The notes: generated by a model from the sequence alone, not told the origin. A stretch of 64,000 nucleotides of DNA from Gaoshiqia sp050178015 (GCA_050178015.1 JBFXGM010000002.1:134800-198799); one strand, 5' to 3'. Shown: positions 45,566 to 54,244, counted from the first letter of the stretch. A program made the numbers and translations.

Positions 45566-46561
45566 TTATTCAAATATCTCCTGTTCGGCAACAAACCCTT
45601 CAGAAATGACGGTCATCCGGATATTTTGTTTGTTCACCACCTGGCCACTGAGCAGAATTGCCGGCACCAGACGGTGTCCGTTGTTGATGGTAAAACTCAT
45701 ATTATCCGACGGCTTTTTCCCCTTCGCCATTTTTACAGCTGCATCAGCCGCATTAAAGGCGAGCGACTCAATCGGTTTATAAATGGTGATGGTTTGATTT
45801 CCGAGAATGATATTCCGGATTGCCGTAATGTCGGCATCCTGCCCGGCAACCAAGGCCTTACCAGCCATACCATGTTCCGCCAACGCATCGATGGCTCCCT
45901 GGGCCAAGGCATCATTGCCCGCAATAACCGCATCTACTGTATGCCCTTCATTTAATACCGATGACATCAACTGATAGGCATCATGTGGCTCCCAGTGTTC
46001 CACAAATTGATGGCTGACCACCTTGATATCCCCTTTGTCGATTAGGGGCTGAAGCACGTTCATCCAGCCCAGGTGAAGCTGGAACGAGTTATTATCGGTG
46101 GTTGGGCCACCAATCAGGACATAGTTGCCTGTAGGGCGGACGGTAGTTAGAAAGCCCGCCATCTGTTCCCCTACATCGATATTGTCGGTCGAAACATAAA
46201 AATCGATGTCACTGTCGCGGATCAATCGGTCGTATGAGATGACCGGGATATTTTGCTTCTTGGCCATTTTCACGATACCAGCGGCAACGGTCATATCTAC
46301 CGGAATAATTACCAACACATCGATGCCGGCGTTAATCATTTCCAGTGCCTGTTGAAACTGTACGGAAGCATCTGAGTCGGCTACTTTAACGGTAACGGAC
46401 CCTCCGAGATCGTTTACTTTTTGGACAAATGCGTCCCGGTCTTTCACCCAGCGTTCCCTGGCGATTGTATCCATCAACAACCCAATTTCGGGTTTTTGAT
46501 TGCAACCGGCTAACAGCAAAAAGACCAGCAAAATCTGAAAAGTTAAGTTGATTTGCCTCAT
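45566..46561 (-). CDS. Sugar-binding periplasmic-type lipoprotein (XylF/RbsB-like)
   Basis: 331 residues: lipoprotein signal with lipobox LAGC (Cys about 20), then a type I periplasmic-binding fold (IGLLMDTIARERWVKDRDAFVQKV, INAGIDVLVIIPVDMTVAAGIVKMAK, VISYDRLIRDSDIDFYVSTDN, GNDALAQGAIDAL, AGQDADITAIRNIILGNQTITIYKP). This is closest to xylose-binding protein XylF. No ABC ATPase or permease genes are nearby, so it may serve a distant transporter or act as a ligand sensor. The 250 bases upstream contain nothing I can assign. Confidence 0.88.
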   Translation of the reverse strand: MRQINLTFQILLVFLLLAGCNQKPEIGLLMDTIARERWVKDRDAFVQKVNDLGGSVTVKVADSDASVQFQQALEMINAGIDVLVIIPVDMTVAAGIVKMAKKQNIPVISYDRLIRDSDIDFYVSTDNIDVGEQMAGFLTTVRPTGNYVLIGGPTTDNNSFQLHLGWMNVLQPLIDKGDIKVVSHQFVEHWEPHDAYQLMSSVLNEGHTVDAVIAGNDALAQGAIDALAEHGMAGKALVAGQDADITAIRNIILGNQTITIYKPIESLAFNAADAAVKMAKGKKPSDNMSFTINNGHRLVPAILLSGQVVNKQNIRMTVISEGFVAEQEIFE

Positions 46562-46812
46562 GACGGAGAGTTTTTGATTAATACTAATATTGATTACGTA
46601 TTCATCTCTAATTAGTTAAGTATTCAAAAACATCCTTTTTGCTGTAACAAAAAGAGGACGAGCATTGCGGCCCCGGCATCGAGACGGCCGATCACCGTTG
46701 CTGAATAGGCACGAATCATCCCCAAACAGCCGCCCACTGGCAAACAACCGGCACCAGGCGTACATCCGAAAAAGAAAAGAATTTGCGATTCAACAGGTTG
46801 AAAAAAAACCGA
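46562..46812. other. Intergenic stretch between the sugar-binding gene and the nucleoside transporter
   Basis: About 250 bases with an AT-rich half near the sugar-binding gene start and a more GC-rich half (about 46660-46770). I see no ORF with coding character, no consensus promoter and no clear terminator for the transporter other than a T-rich stretch right after its stop on the minus strand (GATCGGTTTTTTTT). Confidence 0.4.
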
Positions 46813-48315
46813 TCAACCCAAAATCATCCCGATAATAGTAGCAGACATCAGCGAAGCCAAGGTTCCGGCAATCAAAGCATGCATCCCGTATTTCGAGAGG
46901 ACAACCCGTTTATTTGGAGCCAGAGCGCCAATCCCCCCAATTTGGATTCCGATGGAGGCAAAATTGGCAAAACCACATAAAATATAGGTAGCCATTATGA
47001 TGGACTTTTGATCCCAAAAAGCTCCGGCAGCTTTTAATTCCGAAAGGCTGATATACCCGATAAACTCGGTCAGGATCAGTTTTTCGCCCAGCAAACGCCC
47101 CACCAGCAGAATGTCTTGCGGGCAAATTCCAATCAGCCACATAATGGGGGCAAATAAGTAGCCCATCAAAAATTGCAACGACAATTCGGTAAAGCGTCCT
47201 TCGGTACCGCGGGCAATCAGTTCATTCAACCCGGTCCACCCGCCTACTTTGCCAAAAGTAAAATTGAACATGGCGATCAGAGCCAGGAAAGCCAGTAACA
47301 TACCAGCCACGTTTACGGCCAACTTAATACCGTCGGACGTTCCGTTTGTAATGGCATCCAGCACATTGCTGCCAATTTTATCTTTACTGACCTCCACGTC
47401 TTTATTCACCACATCCGGGTTGGGAAGCATGATCTTCGAAAAAATAACCGCACCCGGAGCTGCCATCACCGAAGCAGTGAGCAGGTGCTTGGCAAATTCC
47501 AACCGCAACATTGGGTCGTTACCTCCCAACATGCCAATGTACGCTGCCAGCACGCCACCCGCCAGGGTAGCCATCCCTCCGGTCATCACCAGCATAATCT
47601 CAGAATTATTCATTTTGGGCAAATAGGCCTTAATCATGAGAGGTGATTCGGTTTGTCCCAGAAAAATGTTGCCGGCCACCGAAAGCGCCTCGGCGCCCGA
47701 CAGTTTCATTAACCGGGTGAATACCCAGGCCAGCGCCCATACAATACGCTGGATAATTCCCCAATAAAAAAGCAGGCTGGTAAGGGCCGAAAAGAAAATA
47801 ATGGTAGGCAAAATCTGAAAGGCAAAGATGGATCCGAATGTGTTCATATCAATCAGCTGCCCAAACAAAAACTCGCTGCCCACTTTGGTGAAATCCAATA
47901 TTTTGACAAAAATACGCCCGAAAAATTCGAAACCGGACCGGATAAACGGCACATACAGCACCCCAATCGCCAGTACCACCTGGAAGGCCAATCCCACGCC
48001 TACCGTTTTCCACGGAATATGTTTACGGTCTTTCGAGAGGAGAGCGCCCAAACCTACCAACACCAGCATCCCGATCAGTCCCCGCAAAATGGTCATCAGG
48101 CTGAAGGGCCGCTCCCGGTCTTTCGAAATCAGGATATTTGAAGTGGTGGAAGGACTATCAGCCTGTTTGAATTCTGCAGATTGTGAGTTTGTTTCAGGCT
48201 GGATCGTTGTGTCCGTTTGGAAAGATTGTTCGGACAAGCTGGCGGCTGATGTTACCAATGAAAAGGGGCTGATTACGGCAGCCAGCAACAGGAGCCTGAA
48301 GATAAGCTGTTTCAT
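46813..48315 (-). CDS. CNT-family nucleoside transporter with an exported N-terminal extension
   Basis: 500 residues. The C-terminal 410 are a concentrative nucleoside transporter (NupC type): LSVAGNIFLGQTESPLMIKAYL is the signature, and GFANFASIGIQIGGIGALAPNKR the C-terminal block. The N-terminus is unusual: a signal peptide (residues 1-24), then about 45 residues rich in Ser, Thr and Gln, before the first membrane helix (LMTILRGLIGMLVLVGLGALL). Similar extensions occur in other Bacteroidota CNT proteins as I recall. The bifunctional nuclease gene lies 9 bases upstream, and the two probably form a nucleic-acid degradation and uptake operon. Confidence 0.93.
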   Translation of the reverse strand: MKQLIFRLLLLAAVISPFSLVTSAASLSEQSFQTDTTIQPETNSQSAEFKQADSPSTTSNILISKDRERPFSLMTILRGLIGMLVLVGLGALLSKDRKHIPWKTVGVGLAFQVVLAIGVLYVPFIRSGFEFFGRIFVKILDFTKVGSEFLFGQLIDMNTFGSIFAFQILPTIIFFSALTSLLFYWGIIQRIVWALAWVFTRLMKLSGAEALSVAGNIFLGQTESPLMIKAYLPKMNNSEIMLVMTGGMATLAGGVLAAYIGMLGGNDPMLRLEFAKHLLTASVMAAPGAVIFSKIMLPNPDVVNKDVEVSKDKIGSNVLDAITNGTSDGIKLAVNVAGMLLAFLALIAMFNFTFGKVGGWTGLNELIARGTEGRFTELSLQFLMGYLFAPIMWLIGICPQDILLVGRLLGEKLILTEFIGYISLSELKAAGAFWDQKSIIMATYILCGFANFASIGIQIGGIGALAPNKRVVLSKYGMHALIAGTLASLMSATIIGMILG

Positions 48316-48324
48316 TCGCAGGGG

Positions 48325-48915
48325 TTATTTTTTTCTTCGGTTGATTTCATCGCGTATTTTGGATGCCCGCTCGTAGTTTTCGTTGTTGATGGCCTCATTC
48401 ATCATGTCGGTCAGTTCGCTGACGGTATAACGGTCGAACTCCGACTCCCGCTTTTTGTGCCCCCGCTCCGGCTCTTCGCCAAACTCGCCACCCGATGCAC
48501 TTTCCAAATCCAGGATAATACCAGCTTTGCTCAAAATATCTTCCGTGGTATAGATGGGGCATTTAAAACGTAAGGCCAGCGCCACGGCATCCGAGGTCCG
48601 CGAGTCGATCCGGGTTTCGTGAGAACCCATTTCACACACCAATTCGGAATAGAAAATACCTTCCTCCAATTTGTAAATAATAACTTCAGAAATATTGATA
48701 TCGAAAGCCAGGGACAAATTTTTGAACAAATCGTGGGTAAGCGGACGGGGCGGTTTCAGGCCTTCCAGTTGAATAGCAATTGCCTGGGCTTCAACTGGGC
48801 CAATAATGATGGGGATCCGGCGATCCCCGTTTTCCTCGGCCAAAACCAAAGCATAAGCGCCTGATTGTGTTTGACTAACGGACAGCCCCAAAATGTTTAA
48901 ACGTACTTTCTGCAT
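48325..48915 (-). CDS. Bifunctional nuclease family protein (DUF151) with UVR motif
   Basis: 196 residues. The N-terminal 140 are the DUF151/BFN domain (LNILGLSVSQTQSGAYALVLAEENGDRRIPIIIGPVEAQAIA, then RTSDAVALALRFKCPIYTTEDIL), and the C-terminal 35 are a UvrB/UvrC motif (LTDMMNEAINNENYERASKIRDEINRR). A plant homologue has DNase and RNase activity; bacterial members are poorly studied. A promoter lies upstream (48942-48971), and the nucleoside transporter follows after 9 bases. Confidence 0.92.
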   Translation of the reverse strand: MQKVRLNILGLSVSQTQSGAYALVLAEENGDRRIPIIIGPVEAQAIAIQLEGLKPPRPLTHDLFKNLSLAFDINISEVIIYKLEEGIFYSELVCEMGSHETRIDSRTSDAVALALRFKCPIYTTEDILSKAGIILDLESASGGEFGEEPERGHKKRESEFDRYTVSELTDMMNEAINNENYERASKIRDEINRRKK

Positions 48916-48941
48916 ATATCAAGCATCGGCGGTGTGTGAAG

Positions 48942-48971
48942 CAAATATAATAATTGTTTGACGGAATCAAC
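48942..48971 (-). promoter_or_regulatory. Promoter of the DUF151-transporter operon
   Basis: On the minus strand GTTG (48971-48968), 18 bases, TATATTTG (48949-48942); close to the Bacteroidota consensus, ending 26 bases before the start codon. Confidence 0.6.
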
Positions 48972-49167
48972 AGGATTCCCACTGTTTATTGCCCGAATAA
49001 TGAATGTCTCCGTGTGTTGTATAGCCAGCCAGCATTGCTTTGGCAAACATCTGTTCAGGTTCATTTTAACGATTGACAGGGCGCTTCGTCTGTTACAGGT
49101 TTTCCGGGAACACGAAAAGGCAAAATGCTGCACGCCACATCATTCAACTAAAAAAGAAATGTAATTC

Positions 49168-49198
49168 TTTGGCAGTCATTAAAAAAAAGCTACTTTTG
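49168..49198 (+). promoter_or_regulatory. Promoter of rplU-rpmA
   Basis: TTTG at 49168-49171, exactly 19 bases, TACTTTTG at 49191-49198: a perfect consensus match. The start would be near 49205, leaving a leader of about 78 bases before rplU that contains the palindrome CTTCCGGAAG (49254-49263). Confidence 0.8.
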
Positions 49199-49282
49199 CA
49201 GTCCAAAGTTTTCGAGTGGGCTCAACAAGCGGAAGTTCAGAAGATTTCCCGCCTTCCGGAAGAAATTGAAAAATCGTATAAG

Positions 49283-49594
49283 ATGTACGCTATTGTAGAA
49301 ATTGCCGGACAACAATTCCGTGTTGAAAAAGACAAAAAATTGTTTGTTCACCGCCTCGAAACAGCAGCAGGCGAGAGTGTAGAGTTTGAGAAAGTTCTTT
49401 TGGTTGACAACGACGGCGCAATCCAAATCGGTACCCCGGTTGTGGAAGGAGCCAAAGTAACCGCTAAAGTACTGGACCACCTGAAAGGGGAAAAAGTAAT
49501 CGTCTTCAAAAAGAAAAGAAGAAAAGGTTACAAAAAGAAAAATGGTCACCGTCAGTACCTGACTCAGATTCAGATTGAAGAAATTATTGGATAA
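49283..49594 (+). CDS. rplU: 50S ribosomal protein L21
   Basis: 104 residues from the ATG at 49283 (MYAIVEIAGQQFRVEKDKKLFVHRL); the frame is open further upstream but that part is leader. The family markers are EIAGQQFRVE, the DGAIQIGTPVVEGAKVTAKVL block and the basic KKKRRKGYKKKNGHRQYLTQIQI tail. rpmA (L27) follows after 21 bases, the universal arrangement. Confidence 0.97.
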   Translation: MYAIVEIAGQQFRVEKDKKLFVHRLETAAGESVEFEKVLLVDNDGAIQIGTPVVEGAKVTAKVLDHLKGEKVIVFKKKRRKGYKKKNGHRQYLTQIQIEEIIG

Positions 49595-49615
49595 CCCTAA
49601 AAGCATTAATTAACC

Positions 49616-49882
49616 ATGGCTCATAAGAAAGGTGTCGGTAGTTCGAAGAACGGACGCGAATCGGAAAGTAAACGACTTGGCGTAAAAATCTACGGCGGTC
49701 AGGTTTGCAAAGCTGGCAACATTTTGGTTCGTCAGCGTGGAACTTCTCATCATCCTGGTGATAATGTTGGTCTGGGAAAAGATCATACTTTATTTGCCCT
49801 GATTGATGGTACTGTTGTTTTCAGAAAGAAAAAAGACAACAGGTCGTATGTGTCTGTTGAACCCGTTGTGGCAGCAAACTAA
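49616..49882 (+). CDS. rpmA: 50S ribosomal protein L27
   Basis: 88 residues starting MAHKKGVGSSKNGRESESKRLGVK, typical of L27 whose N-terminus reaches the peptidyl transferase centre; no cleavable leader is present, unlike Firmicutes L27. ILVRQRGTSHHPGDNVGLGKDHTLFAL is the diagnostic block. A terminator follows. Confidence 0.98.
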   Translation: MAHKKGVGSSKNGRESESKRLGVKIYGGQVCKAGNILVRQRGTSHHPGDNVGLGKDHTLFALIDGTVVFRKKKDNRSYVSVEPVVAAN

Positions 49883-49906
49883 GACGATCTAAAAATAGCA
49901 TTGGAG

Positions 49907-49942
49907 AATCTCCTGTCTTGTTTGAGGCAGGAGATTTTTATT
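49907..49942 (+). terminator. Terminator after rpmA
   Basis: AATCTCCTG (49907-49915), loop, CAGGAGATT (49928-49936) with T run; 24 bases past the rpmA stop. Confidence 0.85.
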
Positions 49943-50066
49943 TTATAACTTTGGCCCGCAGAAACAAACAGCTCAAAATACGATTCGTAATTTCGGCATG
50001 GGTTTCTGTTTTTAAGTACGATTTAAGAAATAATAAATAGGTCCGCGACCTCAAAATTTGTGCAAC

Positions 50067-51341
50067 ATGCTCAACCTACGATTTATCCAGGAAAACCCGG
50101 AGTTGGTGATTGAAAAACTGAAAAAGAAAAACTTCGATGCAGCCGGTATTGTTGGCCAAATCATCGACCTCTATAAAAAGAAAAATGAAATTCAGGCCAA
50201 AGCCGACCAGGTGAAAGCCGAAATGAACAAGCTCTCGAAAGAGATCGGCCAACTGTTCCGCGAAGGCAAACAAGCCGAAGCCAATGCCGCCAAAGAACGC
50301 ACCACCGAACTGAAAGACACCATCAAACAACTGGACGACAGCTTCGCAACGATCGACGAGCAGGTGTTCGAATTGCAAGTGCAGCTGCCCAACTTGCCAG
50401 CCGATCTGGTACCTGTGGGCCGGACCCCCGAAGACAATGTAACCGTAAAATCGGGTGGCGAACTTCCGACCCTGGGCGCGGATAAACTGCCCCACTGGGA
50501 ACTGGCCGGCAAATACGATCTGATCGACTTTGAGCTGGGCGTGAAGCTCACCGGCGCCGGTTTCCCCGTTTATAAAGGCAAGGGCGCCAAACTGCAACGG
50601 GCGCTGATCAACTTCTTTCTGAATGAAGCTGAAAAGGCTGGCTACCTCGAAATTCAGCCGCCGCTGATGGTGAACGAGGATAGCGGCTTTGGAACCGGAC
50701 AGCTGCCCGACAAAGAAGGCCAGATGTACCACGTCACCGAAGACAACCTGTACCTGATCCCGACCGCCGAAGTGCCGGTAACCAACCTGTACCGCGACGT
50801 AATTGTGGAAGCCAAAGACCTGCCCGTCAAAAATACCGCTTACAGCGCCTGCTTCCGCCGCGAGGCCGGTTCGTACGGCAAGGATGTACGCGGGTTGAAC
50901 CGCCTGCACCAATTCGACAAAGTGGAGATTGTGCAGATTTCGCACCCGGATAACAGTTATGCCATTTTGGAAGAAATGGTGGCCCACGTGGAAAGCCTGG
51001 TGCAAAAACTGGGACTTCCCTACCGCATCCTGCGCCTCTGCGGTGGCGATATGAGCTTCACGTCCGCGCTAACGTACGACTTTGAAGTTTACTCGGCTGC
51101 CCAGGAAAAATGGCTGGAAGTGAGCTCCGTGTCCAACTTTGAGTCGTTCCAGGCAAACCGCCTGAAACTGCGCTACCGCGACGAGCAAACCAAGAAACCG
51201 GTGATCGCCCACACACTGAACGGCAGCGCCCTGGCCCTGCCGCGCATTGTGGCCGCCCTGCTCGAAAACAACCAAACCCCCGAAGGCATCCGCGTGCCCG
51301 AAGTATTGGTTCCGTTCTGCGGATTCGATCTGATCAACTGA
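50067..51341 (+). CDS. serS: Serine--tRNA ligase
   Basis: Class II synthetase charging tRNA-Ser and tRNA-Sec. The ATG at 50067 (MLNLRFIQENPELVIEKLKKKN) gives 424 residues. The long N-terminal coiled coil (about 25-105), motif 2 (SACFRREAGSYGKDVRGLNRLHQFDKVE) and motif 3 (LNGSALALPRIVAALLENNQ) are present. A TTG nine bases earlier is an alternative. A terminator follows. Confidence 0.97.
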   Translation: MLNLRFIQENPELVIEKLKKKNFDAAGIVGQIIDLYKKKNEIQAKADQVKAEMNKLSKEIGQLFREGKQAEANAAKERTTELKDTIKQLDDSFATIDEQVFELQVQLPNLPADLVPVGRTPEDNVTVKSGGELPTLGADKLPHWELAGKYDLIDFELGVKLTGAGFPVYKGKGAKLQRALINFFLNEAEKAGYLEIQPPLMVNEDSGFGTGQLPDKEGQMYHVTEDNLYLIPTAEVPVTNLYRDVIVEAKDLPVKNTAYSACFRREAGSYGKDVRGLNRLHQFDKVEIVQISHPDNSYAILEEMVAHVESLVQKLGLPYRILRLCGGDMSFTSALTYDFEVYSAAQEKWLEVSSVSNFESFQANRLKLRYRDEQTKKPVIAHTLNGSALALPRIVAALLENNQTPEGIRVPEVLVPFCGFDLIN

Positions 51342-51393
51342 GATCAGGGCAAAAGTAAAAAAGGCAAAATTTAGAATACGCTGTATAAATACG

Positions 51394-51424
51394 AAAGGCT
51401 GCTCGTTGGAGTAGCCTTTTTTTG
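51394..51424 (+). terminator. Terminator after serS
   Basis: AAAGGCTGCTC, loop GTTG, GAGTAGCCTTT with a T run (stem with one mismatch), 53 bases past the serS stop. Confidence 0.85.
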
Positions 51425-51550
51425 TTTCAGGCCACTGAGGTTTTCATTCAGTTGAAGTTTCCTCAAGAAAAAGCCTGAGAAATCTTTCGGCTCATTCGAC
51501 GGTACAACCTCCTACTAACAAGAAAATAAATACTGAATTTCAAGATACCG

Positions 51551-52177
51551 ATGCAACTTTCATCGGCATCTCAATCGTACATCAACATTGTGGATACAGA
51601 CGCGATAATCGGGTATGTTGCCGGAAAGCTTTTCAGTCTGTTCTGTCACCAGGATCCATCAATCTTACTCCAAATTGACGGTAAATATCTTCTACTGTGC
51701 CCACGATGTTGCGGCTTACATCTTGGATTTCTAATTAGCTTGATTTTCTTTTCTGCGGGGCAAGTAAAGCGGTCCCGTTTTGCCGGGCCAATTCCGTTTG
51801 TAATGGTGGTGGGTGGATTTTTGTGGCTTGCCCTGGATTGGACGCTGGGGCAAACCTCGTTTTACCAGGCCAGCACCTTGAGCCGTTTCGGAAGCGGAAT
51901 AGCGGCGGGTAGCAGTTTCTCGGTCTTGTATCTGGTTTACTTCCGAAATTACCTCAAGCCAACTGAACATTCAGCTCTCTTTACCGTGCGCTCTTTGCTC
52001 GGTACCATTTGTCTGGCGCTGGTCGTCAGCTGGGTCTTGTTCCTGACAAAAAGCTGGCGCTTCATAACTATTTCAATGGTTGTGGTATTTCTGATAAACC
52101 TCCTGCTTGTGTGTTACGCTGTATTCCAACGATTACGTTCATTGCTGAAGATAAACCTAAAAATGAACATGCCATGA
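51551..52177 (+). CDS. DUF2085 membrane protein
   Basis: 208 residues with about five membrane segments. The DUF2085 markers are the LFSLFCHQDPSI motif and the cysteine cluster LCPRCCGLHLGFLI at about 53-66, which could bind a metal. Function is unknown; in other genomes such proteins occur near metal or envelope genes. The downstream gene starts within its stop codon (ATGA overlap at 52174-52177), so the two are translationally coupled. Confidence 0.82.
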   Translation: MQLSSASQSYINIVDTDAIIGYVAGKLFSLFCHQDPSILLQIDGKYLLLCPRCCGLHLGFLISLIFFSAGQVKRSRFAGPIPFVMVVGGFLWLALDWTLGQTSFYQASTLSRFGSGIAAGSSFSVLYLVYFRNYLKPTEHSALFTVRSLLGTICLALVVSWVLFLTKSWRFITISMVVVFLINLLLVCYAVFQRLRSLLKINLKMNMP

Positions 52178-52872
52178 AAAATTCACCACGTTTAAACTGG
52201 GCTGACCTGCTCTTCCTGCCGGGAACAGCCATTTTCTTTTTTAGTTGCATTTATTCAACCCTGCAGGTAGCCAGAACACTGGAGCCAAAACAGGGAGAAA
52301 TCAGCGCGGGTTACCTCCAGGGAAGAAGCTTTGTTGATTTTGCCTCAGACCCGGTACAACTGATTGGCCTCAATGGTAGGCTTGGAGTAGTCAATAACCT
52401 TGACGTCGGTGTGGAACACACGTTCGATGTTACCGCAGATAACGAAAGTGATTTTAAGACGGCTTGGGGAGATGTAAAATGGCAATTATCGAACAGGGAA
52501 AATATCCCAAAGAAACTGACTTTCTCAACCGGTTTGATGAAGGGCTATGCTTACGACAGCGATGCTAAGTTCCACTTCACATCGCTCCCGTTGTATTTTA
52601 GTTTGCCGGCGAACGACCGCTTTACGCCAACGCTGATGTACCGGTATGAACTGATTAGCGATGATTTATTTCCAAACTCGGATAGTTTTGATGATCCGCG
52701 CCATTCATTGATCGTGGGAATAGAGTATGGCTTAAAACCATATGACCCTGCCAAATGGACAACAAAACTCGGATTTAGCGCCGGTTATATGAATTCGCTG
52801 ACAGGCGATCCGGATGGTGAGGACCTGCTCATTCTCAACTTTGGATTGAAATTCACCTCACCGTCGAAATAA
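52174..52872 (+). CDS. Outer-membrane-type beta-barrel protein, unknown function
   Basis: 232 residues from the ATG at 52174, overlapping the DUF2085 stop. A signal anchor or peptide (LLFLPGTAIFFFSCIYSTLQ, possible lipobox-like FSC at residues 23-25) precedes alternating amphipathic strands (LGVVNNLDVGVEHTFDVTADNES, KLTFSTGLMKGYAYDSDAKFHFTSLPLYFSLPANDR, ALMYRYELIS-type) ending LILNFGLKFTSPSK. This looks like an 8-10-stranded barrel of the outer membrane, but no family is recognised. The coupling suggests it works with the DUF2085 protein. Confidence 0.7.
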   Translation: MKNSPRLNWADLLFLPGTAIFFFSCIYSTLQVARTLEPKQGEISAGYLQGRSFVDFASDPVQLIGLNGRLGVVNNLDVGVEHTFDVTADNESDFKTAWGDVKWQLSNRENIPKKLTFSTGLMKGYAYDSDAKFHFTSLPLYFSLPANDRFTPTLMYRYELISDDLFPNSDSFDDPRHSLIVGIEYGLKPYDPAKWTTKLGFSAGYMNSLTGDPDGEDLLILNFGLKFTSPSK

Positions 52873-52940
52873 ACCAGATAGCTGAGTCATTGCTGTAAAT
52901 CACGGAACAAGCATGTTTTGTTCCGTCACGATGCGGGAAT

Positions 52941-53006
52941 ATCTCCATCTAGATGAAAATTTATCTCCGTCTAGATGGAATTTTATTTTCTCTTAGATGA
53001 ATATTT
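52941..53006 (+). repeat. Three tandem 22-base repeats with palindromic cores
   Basis: Units at 52941-52962, 52963-52984 and 52985-53006. The first two share ATCTCCRTCTAGATGRAA and the palindrome TCTAGA; the third is degenerate (CTCTTAGATGAA). Exact 22-base spacing, two DNA turns, suggests protein binding sites or a slippage array. They lie 69 bases past the barrel gene. Confidence 0.75.
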
Positions 53007-53077
53007 AACGGCATCCATACGAAAATTTTGCGCGATCGGGAAGGAAGTTTTGTTGCTGTTTAACCAATATGAAAGGT

Positions 53078-53210
53078 TTCTTCGCTACGCTCGGAATGAC
53101 GGGGAAACAGCGTCGTAAGTCATCCCGAATTCATTTCGGGACCCTTACCCAAGAAAACATTGATTATAAATGGCGACAGATGCCGAAACGAGTTCGGCAT
53201 GACACAAACC
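53078..53210 (+). repeat. Dispersed intergenic repeats (REP-like hairpins) upstream of the DUF2971 gene
   Basis: Contains CTTCGCTACGCTCGGAATGAC (53080-53100), the hairpin TCCCGAA...TTCGGGA (53123-53141) and the hairpin TGCCGAA...TTCGGCA (53181-53199) followed by TGACA. I recall such GGAATGAC/TCATCCCGA strings as common dispersed repeats in Bacteroidota. The remaining bases of the 444-base gap hold nothing I can assign. Confidence 0.75.
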
Positions 53211-53316
53211 GGATGTTCCGTCATTAAGAGGAGGAACGTTGAAGTAATCTGCAAAGATTGATTTCTATTTTCTTTCGTCTGCTTAACCTATTGTTTTTGT
53301 ATCTTTAAAAGAAAAA

Positions 53317-54180
53317 ATGACTGAGAAAGAAAGAGATAAACTTGAGAAGAAAACACTGAAATATGGTTTGTTACAATTCAGAAAAGTAGATGAGTACCTT
53401 CTAGAAAACCTCTTAGAGAATACCATTTCATTAGGACACAAAAAGTATTTTAATGACCCATTTGACTGCTCACTTCCCATGAGTTCAGAGGCCTCATATG
53501 ACACCATATCAAAATATCTAAAAGCCATGAACCCATCAGTTTGCCCAGAAAATCTCAGTAATAAGGCGAAGGAAATTTTTGAGAACAAAGAACAGCATTT
53601 AAAAGAAATAGAAAGCCTTATTTACAATCATCGTCGATTTTCATGTTTTACAATTGCAACACCAGACAAGCATCTCACAAACTCTTTATTTTGGGCAAAC
53701 TATGCGGACAAACATCAAGGAGTTTGTATAAAATATTCTGGAGAATTGTTAAAACATCAATACAACACATCCGTGGCAAAAGCGTATCTCCTACCAGTTG
53801 ACTATACCAAAAATAATAATATTCCAGTAATAGACTATTTCCAAAATAAATTAAAAGGAGATAAAAAGTTCTCCGAATATTGTATGCTTACCAAAGGAAA
53901 GAGTTGGAGACATGAAGAAGAGGTCAGAATGATATATTATTCAAAATCAACAATTAATGCCCCATACGTCACTATCCAAGTCCCTCCGAGTTTCATCGAA
54001 GAGATATATTTCGGTTGCAATTTCAACTTCGACGGTGTGTTGGAGCAGGAAATTTTAAAAGTACTTACCCGTCCCAAATATTGGGGTATAAAGCTATTTC
54101 GGCTTTTAAGGAATGAACAGAAATTCACACTGGATCGAGAAAATTACAACAACCAGTTCTCTTCACTTCGTTCGGAATAA
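53317..54180 (+). CDS. DUF2971 protein, probably acquired
   Basis: 287 residues. The family markers LLQFRKVDEYLLENLLENTISLGHKKYFNDPFDC and FWANYADKHQGVCIKYSGELL identify DUF2971, whose function is unknown (some members sit in defence or mobile regions). The gene is clearly richer in A and T than its neighbours, with heavy use of AAA, ATA and TTA, suggesting recent transfer. The last six residues (SSLRSE) and the stop are encoded by a dispersed repeat at 54161-54181, so the C-terminus has been rewritten. Dispersed repeats flank the gene on both sides. Confidence 0.85.
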   Translation: MTEKERDKLEKKTLKYGLLQFRKVDEYLLENLLENTISLGHKKYFNDPFDCSLPMSSEASYDTISKYLKAMNPSVCPENLSNKAKEIFENKEQHLKEIESLIYNHRRFSCFTIATPDKHLTNSLFWANYADKHQGVCIKYSGELLKHQYNTSVAKAYLLPVDYTKNNNIPVIDYFQNKLKGDKKFSEYCMLTKGKSWRHEEEVRMIYYSKSTINAPYVTIQVPPSFIEEIYFGCNFNFDGVLEQEILKVLTRPKYWGIKLFRLLRNEQKFTLDRENYNNQFSSLRSE

Positions 54181-54181
54181 C
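54161..54181 (+). repeat. Dispersed repeat forming the 3' end of the DUF2971 gene
   Basis: CTTCACTTCGTTCGGAATAAC matches the upstream repeat at 53080-53100 at 17 of 21 positions in the same orientation. The stop codon TAA of DUF2971 is inside it. Confidence 0.75.
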
Positions 54182-54244
54182 CCTTTTGCTTTCAGCGGAT
54201 CTATTCGCCAATTCATGCGCGGTTACAAACCGCGCCACCCAACG

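Noticed and set aside
49073..49282. An N-terminal extension of L21 by 70 codons
   Set aside because: A consensus promoter lies inside it (49168-49198), and L21 always starts at MYAIVE-type residues.
50076..51005. A 309-codon open frame opposite serS
   Set aside because: Antisense shadow of serS; long only because stop codons are rare opposite this codon usage.
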